Origin: Tetraselmis striata
Taxonomy: Eukaryota; Chlorophyta; Chlorodendrophyceae; Chlorodendrales; Chlorodendraceae
Assembly (NCBI GenBank): GCA_006384855.1
Contig: VCJN01001838.1
Span: 87,501 to 151,500 of the forward strand
Reading direction: 5' to 3'
DNA: 64,000 nt
How positions within the stretch are numbered: the stretch's first letter is position 1; each line of letters opens with the position of its first letter. The translations under genes and the position numbers were made by a program. The notes under the pieces were generated by a model. That model was not told the DNA's origin. It did no database searches and saw only the letters and a list, made by a program, of their open reading frames with translations. This document shows positions 12,060 through 24,205 of the stretch, piece after piece.

Positions 12060-12485
12060 GGTCCCCTCGGGATGGGGTCCCCTACACGATACCTAGAGCG
12101 GGCGGGACGCTCCGGCCTAAGTCCAACTAGGTCTCCTCTGCGGGCCACTCATACCTTAGTCGGAGTGGACGGTAACATGGCACCGCCCTAGCCCGACGCC
12201 TACTTGAGCAGCGGGTCGATGCTGCAACTAGCGGACCAACAACCAGCGGACTGCTTGGGGCTCTATGCCGAACTGGGCGCGGAAGACGGAGAAGCCGCGA
12301 AGCCAGTGATAGTATACATGCGGGGCAGCCGAAGGCTGCAACGGAAGAGGCGGGGATGAAAACGGAAGAGGAAGGCCGGTAGCCGGAGATGTGGTATACA
12401 TATGTGTCCCTACTATGGTTAGAGATGGCCGGCCCTGAGAACGACACGATCCGGGCGCGGCGGAGAGCAGCGGATTACTGGATAC
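12060..12485 (+). repeat. Dispersed repeat family R, copy 1
   Basis: This aligns with 16410-16870. Shared landmarks are CTCTGCGGG, GCGCGGAAGACGGAGA, GCCGCGAAG, AAGGCTGC, GTGTCCCTACTATGGTTAGAGATGGC and GGAGAGCAGC. The copy ends where the hexanucleotide microsatellite begins, at the position of the TTTCAATTTT element of copy 2. Confidence 0.75.
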
Positions 12486-12767
12486 AATTTCTATTTCTAT
12501 TTCTATTTCTATTTCTATTTCTATTTCTATTTCTATTTCTATTTCTATTTCTATTTCTATTTCTATTTCTATTTCTATTTCTATTTCTATTTCTATTTCT
12601 ATTTCTATTTCTATTTCTATTTCTATTTCTATTTCTATTTCTATTTCTATTTCTATTTCTATTTCTATTTCTATTTCTATTTCTATTTCTATTTCTATTT
12701 CTATTTCTATTTCTATTTCTATTTCTATTTCTATTTCTATTTCTATTTCTATTTCTATTTCTATTTC
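12486..12767. repeat. Hexanucleotide microsatellite (ATTTCT)n, about 47 units
   Basis: A nearly uninterrupted tandem array of the 6-mer ATTTCT spans about 280 nt. All frames stay open and encode artificial dipeptide repeats such as EI or LF; these are not genes. Confidence 0.98.
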
Positions 12768-12863
12768 GGCCACACCGCCACATTTGCCACTAATGGCCCG
12801 TCTATGCCACCGACCAATGGGGTCATCGATGCCTAACTTGTCGATAAGCACGCGGCCACCGAT

Positions 12864-13838
12864 TTATTTATTTTTTGCCTTATCCTGCCCATTGAACACG
12901 GGATCACGGCTGGGGGAATAGTTGCCGTTGGCAGCCAGCCTCTCACGCCCACCTGGCACAACGAGCATCCGAAGACGCTCATTGCGCTTGGCAAGGTAGT
13001 CCTCCTCCAGCGCCCTCCTCTCTTGTTGCGCCTCCCGCTTAGCACGAGCCTTAGCTTGCTTCTCCAGCCACGCCGCGTGATCCCCGTATGTCACGAAGCC
13101 GGCCACAGCCTTCGTCAGCGCCGGGTGCTGATACCTCCTGGCAGTGACTGGGAAGTAGGTAATGTGCCCTTGCTGACCCCAACCTTGCCTCAGGGCGGGC
13201 TAAGGAAAGCCCCACGTGCCAGCCTGCTAGATGAGCTGCTCCACGCCTGGCAGCTGCAGTTATCCATGTATATCTCTAGCTCCTCCAGCACTGACCGCTG
13301 GAACTTGTACTGCACACACTCAGCCTGGTCACACGCCCATGTGGGGATGTGGGGTACCTGGTCACCTTCGCCTGCTCAAACAGGAGCTCCATCGCGCGCA
13401 TTGTCAGGATGACGTAGCCACGCACGAGGCGGCCGACTCCAGGCTTCTCGCTGTCGCCGCGCTCGCAGTACGAACGTGACCGAGGGAAATTCCCGGCCGG
13501 TCCCGCGCCTCCATGCTCGGCTCCCGACACTTCCTGACGATGTCGTTGACCCAACTGGCAAGCAGCGCCGAGGGGAAGCCGCAAAGCTTGAAGGACTTGG
13601 CGGCATTCGAGAGCCGCCTATCCCGGCCGAGCTCATTCCACGCGGCCAATTGGAACTGCGCCTCCCATGTTGCCATCTCCACGACCGCCACCGGGGCCAT
13701 AACAGGGCCGAAGCACACTGTGCAGGCGGTGTTCTTGTAGCGCTGTGGCTCCGAGGCGTAGGCCTCCTCGAAGCACTCGACCAGGCACTCTAGGCACTCG
13801 CCCTCTAGGACGCGGCTCCGCCGATTTACGGCCGCCAT
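12864..13838 (-). CDS. Unknown protein gene, several exons or slightly broken
   Basis: A coding-like chain runs from ATG at 13838: MAAVNRRSRVLEG, CTVCFGP, KLCGFPSALLASWVNDIVRK. It continues one frame over as SYCERGDSEKPGVGRLV and ILTMRAMELLFEQAK, then ECVQYKFQRSVLEELEIYM. A last exon begins after CTGCCAG near 13135 and ends at 12864 with a charged coiled-coil-like segment (KQAKARAKREAQQERRALEE). Between AAG and GCTGAG a 43-nt intron (donor GTGACC, acceptor GACCAG) would keep frame. The slip near 13480-13510 has no good intron, so a frameshift or base error is likely. I do not recognise the family. The amino-acid mix is not low-complexity, which argues for a real gene. Confidence 0.5.
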
Positions 13839-14595
13839 TAGCCCTCCCTACGTGACGGGCGGCACATGTGCAGCAAAGGGGCAGTGAGGAGAACGCCTGT
13901 AACTTCTTTGACAGGGAAAAACTCGACAAACCCCCGGGTGCGTTCATGCAATTGGTCCTAAGGAACACGATGGGCGAAAAACGGCCACGCGAACGGGGAT
14001 GGCGATGGAGGTGTGTTTATCCCCGTGGTAGCGAGTGGGTGAGTGAGCGGGTGGTTGCGAGCCACACCCAACCCAAAACCACCTGGAGGTGCCGGTCTCG
14101 CAGGCAGATGGGGCGCCCTCGGCGCCTATGCTCCCACCTACATGTCGGTCAACGCTATGGGTTCACTACCCTGGAAGGGCGCTGGTCGAGAGCGGGTAGC
14201 TGGTGCGCACGGTGGGCCGGGCCGGGATGGCCTTGCAATGGGTGAGGCTGTTGGGCGGGGCGTCTCGCTGACGCGGTTTTTAACACTCGTGTCCCGCGCG
14301 CGCGCGATATTAAAATGTCCGCGCGTATTATAGCGGAAATATGCTGAGTGTCGTGCTGTGTTTCCTCCGGCGCGACACTACTGTGTTTTACAAATGACGC
14401 CTTCGTCCGCATGCGCACACATGTTTATGAATAATTGCTGATACCGCGACATTAAAAATATAGGTAGTCTCTAAATCACGCGTTATTTTGGCCGATGGCC
14501 GCTGTCTGTAGCGTCGCCGTTATCCACATAATTTCAGTTGAATATTACTATATATCGAGGAGATGTTAAATTCGTTTATATACCACCCGGTACGG
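13839..14595. other. Intergenic, no recognisable gene
   Basis: No frame resembles a known protein. It includes a CGCGCGCG patch near 14298 and an AT-rich stretch near 14400-14480. Confidence 0.45.
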
Positions 14596-16008
14596 GGAGC
14601 GCTTCAATATTCGGCACAACCTTGCACGGTGGCGGCTGTAATAAATCCAACGGTGCGCGGGGCCCAGGAAGCCGCCCTCGGGCGGTGACCTCGATCGGCC
14701 AAGAGCGCGGGCAAGTGGCTGCCGCGCGTGGTGCGATCCGGCACTTATGTGTTGCACAAGATCGGAGAGCATACGGTCAGTGGTGTATGGGTGGTTTTTC
14801 CGCCTTTCACCTCCAAACTCCGAGGACACCGCTGGCGCGAGCTCAAGGCGAGGCTTGATCTCAGAAGCGCGACGCCCGAGCGGCCTCGCGCTACTTGGCC
14901 GTGGCCAGAGGAGCGCAGCGCTGGAGGTCATTGCGACTTCCGGAGGAGAATAACGGCGGGAGCATGCGCATATACGGCGCGGTCACGTGATAATGGATTT
15001 CTGCGGCCGGGCTAGCGAGTACATGATGGCGCCCTTGTACGAGCGTCGTAGTAAACCCTTTGGACCTCCAATAAACCCAATATGATTCACGTGCAGTGTA
15101 CCGTACTACTAATGCCGCACGCACTCTCTCCCCTATTTGAAAAAATGTAGTGACCCATTGCGCGCATCAGGCTTGCCCACTTTGACAACCTATAAAGAAA
15201 TACATACAATATCAACTCATAGGCTTCGTGCCTCCCATGCATCAGGCACCCGCCCCTACGCAATTATTTTCATAAACTATATTTATCACTGTCATTGATG
15301 CCGCCCTCTGCAAAATGGCTTTGCCGCTTAGCCAAACTTGTACGCACATTTACAAAACAAGCTCACTTCATCCCTTGTATTTGTATCCGCGTAAACGATC
15401 CTCGGCTTGCCCGCTTTCTTATTTATACACCTATTTTCCGCGTAGTAGGAACACCAATAATTAAAGCGCGTGGCGTGCAGCCCTCTGAATGCCATGTATG
15501 TTGCAGTACATGTGCTAATTTCGCATCGATGGTACGGTGCCCTACATGTGAGTCATACGGGGGTTTACGCTCGTACAAGGGCGCCAGCTGTATGTACTCG
15601 CTAGCTCGGCCGCAGAAACCCGTGATTACGTGACCGCGCCGTATATGCGCATGTTTCCGCCGTTATTTCCCCTCGGAAGTCTGAGCCAACTCCAGCGCTG
15701 CCCTCCGCCGGCAGCGAGGCCGCTCGGCCGTGTGATCAGCCCCCGCCTTAAGCTGACGCCACCGGTTTCCTAGGACGTCCTCGGAGTTTTGGGGGTCAAT
15801 AAGGCGGGGAAAACACCCCTTGCACCGCTTGCCTTATGCTCTCCAATCTTGTTCAACACACCAATGCCGGATCGGCCGACGCGCGGCAGCTACTTACACA
15901 CGTTCCTGGCCGAGGTCACCGTCCGAGGGCGGCTTCCTGGGCCCCGTGCACGGCTGATTTATTACAATCGCCACCTGCAAGGCTGTGCCAAGTATTGCAA
16001 CGCCCCCT
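14596..16008. repeat. 1.4-kb palindromic element with about 500-bp arms
   Basis: The arm 14596-15110 matches the reverse complement of 15525-16008. Shared blocks include GGGCCC-GGAAGCCGCCCTCGG, the GGATCGGC/GGATCGCA region, CTCCAGCGCTGC, TATACGGCGCGGTCACGT and TACAAGGGCGCCA. By eye identity is about 75-85 percent with small indels. The spacer is about 410 nt. A C homopolymer at about 16070-16097 follows the right end. No open frame with family resemblance is present, so a foldback-type non-autonomous element is the best reading. Confidence 0.75.
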
Positions 16009-16409
16009 GACTCGGAGGCGATGGGGCACCCTCCTCGTCCAAGAAGCGGTCGACCGAATGGACCGCAGCCCCCCCCCCCCCCCCCCCCCCCCCCCCCCAC
16101 CCCCCGGCAGACGAATCCGCATCGCAAAAAGAATCGCCTCCCTCATCACGGGCGGCCCGCTCCACTCCCTCGCTTCATCTCCCTCACCCGCCCTCCCCAG
16201 TGATGACGATCGAAGAACCAGACTCAGGCGCCGAGCTCGACGACTTGGTCGAAGAAGAAGACTACATGGACACAGACGGGGAAGGCCTTTGAGCCCCGCT
16301 TGCCCACACAAAAAACCCCCATGCGCCCCAACGAAGCGCCAATCGCAACCTCCGATGGCCTCGCGTCATCTACCATATTCCCCCCAATCACAACCACCAC
16401 TACCACAGG

Positions 16410-16870
16410 TTTGAAACGGCACCTCTATTGGTGGCGGAGACCCATGTACGGGGCGCGGGGCAGGGCGGGACGCCTCGGCTGCCTCAGTCCACCCGCGCTT
16501 CCTCTGCGGGACATACCCTACCAATGAGAATGGACGGCAACACGGCGCCGCCCTAGCTAGACGCCTACGCGATCAAAGGGTCGAAGTTGCACATAGAGGC
16601 CAAACACCCAGAGGATGCCTCGGGCTCTGTATTCATTTGAACTAAGCGCGGAAGACGGAGATGCCGCGAAGTCAGAGACAACAAACATGAGGGCGGCCCA
16701 AGGCTGCGACGGAAGGAGGCGGGGACAGAAAAGGAAGAGGATGGGCGGTAGCCTGAGTTGTAATACACCCATGTGTCCCTACTATGGTTAGAGATGGCAG
16801 GCCCTAAGAGGAACTCGGTCTGGGCGGTGGAGAGCAGCAGACTAGCATGTTGTAATCAGTTTCAATTTTG
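16410..16870 (+). repeat. Dispersed repeat family R, copy 2
   Basis: The fullest R copy. It ends GGAGAGCAGCAGACTAGC-ATGTTGTAATCAGTTTCAATTTT. Other copies: 12060-12485 (+), 49945-50130 (reverse), and one split by the TIR element, with halves at about 40880-40952 and 46957-47090 (reverse). Confidence 0.75.
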
Positions 16871-17330
16871 CAACGCCCCTCGTACCGGGCAGCATGTCGC
16901 ACCGAAGTACGAAAAAACGCGATTTTATTTCGAACAACCCTCGCGAGTAGGCTGCCCCCGACCGAGTTGTGCAGATGCCCCTCCCCTTCCGTAGGCGGAT
17001 CTCGGAGAGGCCGACGGAAGGCCGAGGTCGCACATGAACTGTTTGTAGCAACCCCCCGTACATGGATGCTGCCCGGCGGCGCCAACATGCGCTACCGGGA
17101 CTACGAGTACTATTTGAAAGCTCCGGCGCAGGGCTCCCCGGTCGTCGCAGGATCCGAGGATCCGCCACAACCGGCCACCCCGCTCAGCTCCTTGCCGCAA
17201 CGATCCGGGCACGCGTCTCAAGGGTTAGCAACGCCCACCACGTGGAGGTGGGGGTGGTGCAGCATGGCCCGCCGCACCCATGATCCGCCTCCACTCCCGG
17301 TGGGCCGCTGCCTGGCGGCGGGGGCCTAAT
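16871..17330 (+). repeat. Dispersed repeat family S, copy 1
   Basis: This aligns with 49480-49940 and 50940-51410. Landmarks are CGAACA-CCCTCGCG-GTAGGCTGCCCCC, GTAGGCGGATCTCGGAGAGG, GTACATGG-TGCTGCCC, GTCGTC/GCAAGATCC and CCGGCCACCCCGCTCAG. Only repeat-like open frames are present. Confidence 0.75.
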
Positions 17331-18190
17331 TTGCGGTAATCAATCCAATACACAAGCGCGGGCCACAATTGCCCTTTCGGGCAAACATGACACGGGCAGC
17401 GTAAAGTGAAAACGATTCCCCAATAAATCTTTGGTCTAAAAAGTCATTTAATTGCTTTTTTAATTCGGCAGGCGTAAGGGGATATTTTTTGTCGGGCGGT
17501 ACATTGGCATATGGGAGCAGCGGTATCTGAAAGTCAAAGCCTGGGCGTGACTGCTGAAGGGCGGAGTATAGTGGTTGGCATATTTGTTTATGATTGAGGA
17601 GGGACCAATTTTTTTTTTGTCCATTCGGCGGATTGGTCGGTACTAACAACGTCAATATCATTATCGATGGATTGGGCAATAGTGCCTTCCGTTGCGTCGT
17701 ACTCGCGAAGGACATCGCAAAAGAACACAGTATGATCAGGTTTTAAAAGTATTTCACGGACCATCGTGTCGGAGTGAATGATATTGACACTGCTGGAGCG
17801 GGGTTCAATTGGGCATGTGACCGTGTGGCCGTCGGGGAATGTGAGCGAGCCGGCGATCCAATTACTATTCGGGTTATGGTTTTTGAGAAAAATAGGCCGA
17901 GAACCGCGTCGAAGTTATTTGCAAGTTGGTTGTAACAAACTCAAGTACTCAACATCCGCTTTACACCCATCTATATCTAATTCTAATGTGCATGCTTGTG
18001 ACGCTAGCGTCATGCGGCCGTCTGCCATAATCACTCGTAATATTATGGTGCGGTGGTTATAATGTCTGCGGCGCGGTTCTAATATTCGTTTCGCAACATG
18101 CGGACAAAGGCGTCATAGTGTTGCACCGGAATCAAGTAGCATAGTATAGGTGGCGGTGGGTCCGGGTGATCGGGAAAGTTATTGGGTTTT
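17326..18190 (-). mobile_element. Ty3/gypsy LTR retrotransposon fossil (protease and start of RT)
   Basis: On the minus strand an aspartic-protease signature (LLDSGAT) is followed by an HNPNSNWIAGSLTF-type block and then the entry of reverse transcriptase (KYPLTPAELKKQLNDFL, GPRLCI). This order is typical of Ty3/gypsy pol. The piece is more AT-rich than its surroundings. The rest of pol, gag and the LTRs were not found, and an S repeat adjoins it at the left. It is a broken fragment with several breaks and looks old. Confidence 0.75.
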
Positions 18191-18979
18191 AGCATAAAAC
18201 GTTATCGGACCTAGAGGTTTCGAAAGCATTATCGGTTTCAAAGCCGGGTTGATGGGATTTTTTGAACGTTTTGTTGGGCACATTAGGTCTTACTTCTAGA
18301 ACTCTGATGTGTTAACAGCGCGAACTGTCGTCGTTGTGCGCGCAGTGGCCGGCTACTCGACCGTGTATTCCCCGGCTACTCGACCGTGTTGTCGGCGAGA
18401 TAAACATCCACAATCCAGCTGGTCGGTAGCATAGACAGGTCATCAGTGGCAGATATGGCAGTGTGGAAGAGGTAGGTGCCGGCGGGGTACGAGTGGATGA
18501 GGCGATATTATGGGGCAACCTGAGCCGAGTTGGGCAGGCATGCCTGGACGACACCAACCCCGGTAAACTCGTTGTACCGGAGATGCTCCGGCAGCAGATC
18601 GAAGGTGCGCCGGAGTGCTGGGCGAGCTTGAGAGCGGTGCCCGTCAGGTGGGGATGGTTAGGGCGATGCGCATGCTAGTGGCGTAGCGCATGATGACGCC
18701 ATTCATGTTGAAGTTGGAGTGGAAGCATGCATGCCACGAGCTTGGACTGGAAGTCGTCGATGTCGGCGAAGGCGGTGGCGACGCTCACGCCATGTGCGAC
18801 GTCACGAGGCACGGGGGGGTCGGCCAGTAGGCTGCGACAGGCCATGCCAACGTCCGACTCCGGTAGAAAATGGCACAGGATCCAGGCTTCTGGAGCAAGG
18901 GTCTAGTAGATACCGGCGAAAAGCTCCTTGAGGCTTGTAAATATCGCGATCATCATCTAACAAACCTCGCGGCGGTCTG

Positions 18980-19440
18980 TCGCCGAGATTGCAGAAGGCG
19001 TTGCTGATGTCCGTCGCCGGGACACGGGCCTTAGTCTTGGCCACCTCCACTTGGACGACACGGGAGACATGGGTGTTGATCTCCATGTTGTCGGCGGCAG
19101 CGGCAACGGCAAGCTGGTCGGCCATGGTAGCTGCGGCGCCGCGGTGGGCGATGGGCATGCGCGGTGGAAGCGCGGCGGGGGTCTAAACTCGAGCTCAGCG
19201 AAACCAATGTAAGCTTTTAAGCATGAAGCTATAGCGGAGACAAGGACAAGGTTTGCAGCAAAGGTAAGTGTTACAACTATTGGCTTGGCAGGCGGTTGCA
19301 AGCAGGCGCTAGGGTTGGAGATGCAATCTAGTCTTGACGCCATGGGGGATTGTTGCGGACAGCCTCGGGCATTGGCACAGGCATTCGGGCGTAATGTGGT
19401 AATACGTCGGTATGACGTGAAATAGGTAATGGTGGCGTAC
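18980..19440 (-). repeat. Dispersed repeat family P, copy 2
   Basis: Inverted relative to copy 1 at 10340-10830. On the minus strand a frame reads MADQLAVAAAADNMEI, RVVQVEVAKTKARVPATDI, RPPRGLLDDD. Copy 1 retains only parts of it. Function and class are not recognised. The neighbouring tyrosine-recombinase fossil may or may not belong to the same element. Confidence 0.55.
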
Positions 19441-19574
19441 GGGCAACGGGCACCCGAACAATACGGGTATATGGTGAATGTCAGTTAACCATTCTGGGGA
19501 CGCATTTGCCAAAGATGTGAATCCAATACATTTGTGGGTGTGAGTAGGCCAACGGGGCGTACTGTCCGCAGTGA

Positions 19575-19953
19575 TTAGGGTAGCATAGCGGGGTGGGTCG
19601 GTCGCGCTGGCTGGTCAGCTGGAGCAAAGGCAGAAGGCGGACTCCCCTCATGACGCGGGTGCGTCATGTAGCAGGGCTGTTGCATGCTGTCGCTAGCGCC
19701 ACTGGACTTCGGAAAGTCGAAGCGGTACGCGTACGAGTGATACTGCACACGGCAGCGCCGTGGAATTGATGTAGTCGAGAACGATGCTGGACAGCTCCGC
19801 CCAACCGCCGAAGTGCTTGATCTTCTGCAACACCACGCCGTTGGCGTACGCCGCAGTGGCTGCACCTCTGCGGAGAAAGTGCGACGTCCACATAAACGTC
19901 GAAGGCGGTTGCTCCTCCAACATGTGTGCCACCAGTTGAAGCCAGTCTGTCAC
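19575..19953 (-). mobile_element. Tyrosine recombinase fossil (DIRS- or Crypton-like)
   Basis: The minus strand carries SHFLRRGAATAAYANGV, then KIKHFGGWAE and LDYINS. That is the box II H-x-x-R, the G-x-W position and the tyrosine region of a tyrosine recombinase C-terminal half. The pattern is typical of eukaryotic recombinases carried by DIRS-like or Crypton elements. Only the C-terminal half was seen. No reverse transcriptase was found nearby, so the element class is undecided. It is a broken remnant. Confidence 0.65.
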
Positions 19954-21372
19954 GGTGGCCGTTGCGCCGCTGGGGATAGGACTTGCACCTTGGCAAACTC
20001 TCTATGACGGCCTTTCAACGACGAATCGTTTAGTTTTTACCGGTACGAGACAGCTAGTCGCTGCAAGTAGTCAGCTGATGATCATATCAATTTGTAGTTA
20101 AGGAGTTGTACTACATCAACACGAATATGCGATAAGGTAGTTATTCTGAGAGTCGTGATGATGCGTCGCTACTCTGGGGAGGCAGCGCTAGTCGATAGAC
20201 ATTTCCGCGTGAATTGGCACGTATCACCATCCTATGGGAGGCTTGCGAGCACCGATCAGCTTCCATCGGCCCTTTGCATGCTGTGTGCTGCACTGGCGAT
20301 CAGCATACTCGTAGTATTCCGATGAGCGGCGCTACAACTCGGATAATACAGAGCAGATTGTGGCAGGGCCGGGGGCGGCGGCGGGGGATCATCACAGGTT
20401 ACACACAAGTGGCGAAGCGCAGTCGAACCACCGTGCAGCGCTGGGGACACATTACAGCAGCGGAGACAGAGCGTCGTCACAACGAAACAATTATATGGCT
20501 TCACGGTGTCGGGTGTGGAAAAGCGCGCCCGCCCAGGTATCAATCACTGCTCCTCCTCGTTTGCCATCGGAGCAGAGCCCGCCGTCCTGCCAACAAATGG
20601 GGGGGCGGGCGGGGGGGGGGGGGGGGGGGGTCAGCATTCCAGCCCAAACGTCAAGCAACGGGGTGCATGTGTGCGGAAGTGGCTGCAGGTACAGTAGCGG
20701 GTTTACAGGGTTTACAGCGCACAGCACTGACACGCGTTGTGCCCGATTCACAGTGTTGTTGTTCCGGAGCCCACACTAATAGAGGGGTAGCTACAAGGTA
20801 AAAAGGCTGTATGTCTCATATTATTTATTCAACTAGCGCAAAGTACATATCGTACCGGTATTTAGGGTTTTTTGTTAGGGTGCAAAAAAAAACACTGACG
20901 ATGTCTCGACTCGATCCCCGGCAACGCTCCGTAGTAATGTCATGTTTTTTTGGGGCCCACCATCTCAAATCACGGTCCACCAAACGGAAAAAGAACAAAA
21001 CTCGATTCAGATGATGTGCCGTAGTGCCGTGGCAGCGCGATACATCGTTCTCAGGTGAAGCGATCACAGCAGATACACCGCGATATATTCCATATCACTT
21101 CCAAAGAAAAAAAGCGCTTTCTGGAAGATAATAACCGTAACTTGCTTTGCATGCTGTGCAAAAATAATGATTTGTTTGCACCATTGGTCGGAGATTCCGT
21201 GATGTACTCGTGGTGTATTCTGACAGATTTCCCGTTTCTCTTCCCTCGGGGTCCAACAACAGTATGTCGCAAACCCAAAGAGGGCTTAGCGACTATATGG
21301 TACTGGTTTTGGTTCGCTAATACCCAAGCGTGACGACACACGTCAATGGCACAGCGGAAGTGGGGCATTTCA
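19954..21372. other. Intergenic with decayed repeats, no recognisable gene
   Basis: It holds a run of about 20 G at 20611-20630. The part 21050-21330 weakly matches the reverse complement of 22000-22220. No frame shows family resemblance. The right edge is the 3' flank of the TROL-like gene. Confidence 0.45.
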
Positions 21373-24172
21373 CTACTGTTCGGCTAGGAAGCCATCGCAC
21401 CTGGGCGCCTGGGGGGCCCTCTTCGCGCCCTGCAGGGACGACGCCACTGCCTGCACCTTCTCCACCGCCTCGCCCACCTGCGGCGCGCCCGGTACAATCG
21501 ATCGGCCATCGACAGGAGAGGCACAAACCCCACCCCCAAAAGCCAATGCCCGACGCCCAACAATGCCAACCGATGTCTTCGAGGTCCTATACAATATTGG
21601 GTGCCGACGCAGACATAAGAACCCTCACTGTAAGGCTCACATTGGGCTTGCGTGTGCCTATGAGAACATTCGCTTCAGTTTCGTTAAAGTTTCGTTCATA
21701 TTCGACCTCTGACAGACAGGGCAGGTCCTTCGCAGGAGTCCTTAATGCGCCCCACGACGAGTTTCTACACCAAATTTGCTCGATGTTTTGCGATTTATCT
21801 CTTATTCGCAGTGTTTTTTTTTACCGCGCCGGCACCCGGAAGTGCGACGGCCGGTAAACCCCGGAGTCATTCCTGTCGAAATAGTGAACACGGGGGAAAG
21901 AGCTGTAAAATATTTCAATGCTGTAAAATATTGAATGATCGAAAACCTCAATAAGTTTGAGGCACCTTAAGGGAGATCGCTGTGATTGTTGTTTGGTCCG
22001 AGTGGAGGGGAAATGCGCCACTGAATCAGTATCATACCATAATCAGCACGCTATGGGTTCGGGGGATATTGTCGTCTTTGATCCCCATTCTCTTCCCGCG
22101 ACGAGGGAAAAAAGCATACGTACATGGAATATATCAGAATATACCAAGAATACCACACGGATATTCCGACTCGTTGCTGCAAAACGAATCATTTGTTACG
22201 ACCCGCGAGCTCGATGAAATGGTACGGTACTACGCGGTGTCTAAACGCGGTGCCAATCCTGGCGCGTCAGCCGCACCTCCTCGAAAAACTCGGCGGGGCT
22301 GTTGTACGACGCCAGCTTGCGCGTGGCGGTGAGCAGCAGCGCAAAGACGCCGATGAACTCCAGCGTATAGTGGTAGTTCGCCACGGCCACCCCCGCGGCG
22401 GCGGTGGACGCCGCCGCGCCGGCGGAAAACGCGGGGTCCTGCGGGCGCGCGCGCACACGCACAGACACACACACACACACAGCTCAGTCGCCCTGCAGTC
22501 CGGGGAGACCGGAGCGACGCCGCTCATGATCAAACAAACCACTTGAAATACTTGCCGTTGGCGTTCTGTAAGAAATTGAACTGAGGGGACTGCATCTTTA
22601 TCGGGGTGTGAAAATAGATATATATAACAACACTATGTACTGTATATGTACATTGACATGTAGGGATAGATATAGCATAAAGCTAATAAATATATACACA
22701 TGCATATACATAGACGTTTGTACACATGTATACATAGATATATATACACAGATAAACTATATAGATATGTATCTATATCGCGGTCTACATATACATATAA
22801 AAAAACGATCTGTGACACCGCTTTCGATCTGTATTATACCCGTTTTGACCCCCCCCCCCCCCCCCCCCCCCCCAACACCACACGCGCAAAAAGAGAAACC
22901 AACATTCGGAAACGTAAAAGAGAACGCAACGAATATAGCGCGGAATGTCGTGCTCATTCGTCCAAAGCATGTGATTAATTCTACGGGTATTCTGCGCATG
23001 CTCGGGTTGGTGGCCAGACGGTGCATTGGTTAACAACTAAATCGAAATCCAGGCTGGACAGCTGTCAGTGCCGACAGCGCCGCGGCCGCCCCTCACCTTT
23101 AGCCGAGTGGCGAGCGACTCCGAGGCCGCGGCCACGTCATCCGCCAGCACCTGCGGGAAGGGATACGCTCAGCTGGCAGTGGCCATCACACGCTGTGGCG
23201 GCGACATGCAACACATATGGGGATATATAATGTACACACTACACAATGTAAAAGACACACGTTCATAGGGGGTTATCAAATGACATTGGGTTATCAAATT
23301 CATTACTAACCCTGAACAATGACACGCACACGTATATATGGCTTTTACAAGAGAGCCCAACAAACGCCACGCATTAGGGCTCCCCCCACGCATGATGTCG
23401 TGTTCACGTATGACACAGCAAGGAAGGGCGCGGCCGGAAACGAAGGTGAGGGCTCATAATGGGCCAATCTATAACTGATGCTTGACAAGGGGGGCAAGAC
23501 TTTTGTGGGAAGGTGTATATACATACTCACATTCATAGAGGGTGGCCGGGGGGGGGGGGGGGGGGGGGGCTAAGATGAAGGGACAATAGAATGATGGGCT
23601 CACCTGGAGCTGCGTCGCGTCGTACTTTGTCACGCTCGGCAGGGTGTTGAGCCCCTCGCGCTTGAAGGCCTGCAGCGGCGGCGGCGCGCAGGGGCGTGAG
23701 GCGTGAGGCGGGGCGGCGGGCGGGGGCGGGGGGGGGGGGGGGGGGGGGGGGGGCGGGGGGCGGGGGATGCCGCCGCAGGGAAGGCCGCAAACCCTTCCCT
23801 GTGGGCGCAAACCCCTCACTGGGAGATTCCCATGCTAGCTGGAAAACTGTCGTGCGGAGCGCATACACTGTCTGAGATCGCTCTTGGAAGGATCGCAGGA
23901 AAGCAGCAGGTGTGTGGGTGAATGACAGGGGGGATGATAAACCAGTATAGGTTTCTCGAATCATCCAGCGCAGCGGAGCCTGATGTGGCGCAGTCGGAGC
24001 CTCAATTACCGCCGTCCACTAATTAATTGTTGCCCTTTGCCCCTTTTGGGCCACTTTACACCTCAGTAACTAGATTCTGGCGGCATCGCCACGCGCGCAG
24101 ACCCGAAGCAAAACGGGCGATGAGCTGCGCTGATCTGCGCTGAGCGAAAATGTCCGTTTTCTTTTTTTTTTC

Positions 24173-24205
<33 letters not shown>

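Noticed and set aside
12228-12851. Long frames encoding (EI)n, (LF)n and (NR)n
   Set aside because: Pure translation of the ATTTCT microsatellite.
15836-16414. 192-codon plus-strand frame with a poly-Pro stretch
   Set aside because: It starts in a palindrome arm and reads through a C homopolymer.
20214-20801. 195-codon plus-strand frame
   Set aside because: It crosses a G run of about 20 nt and repeat-like sequence; no family resemblance.
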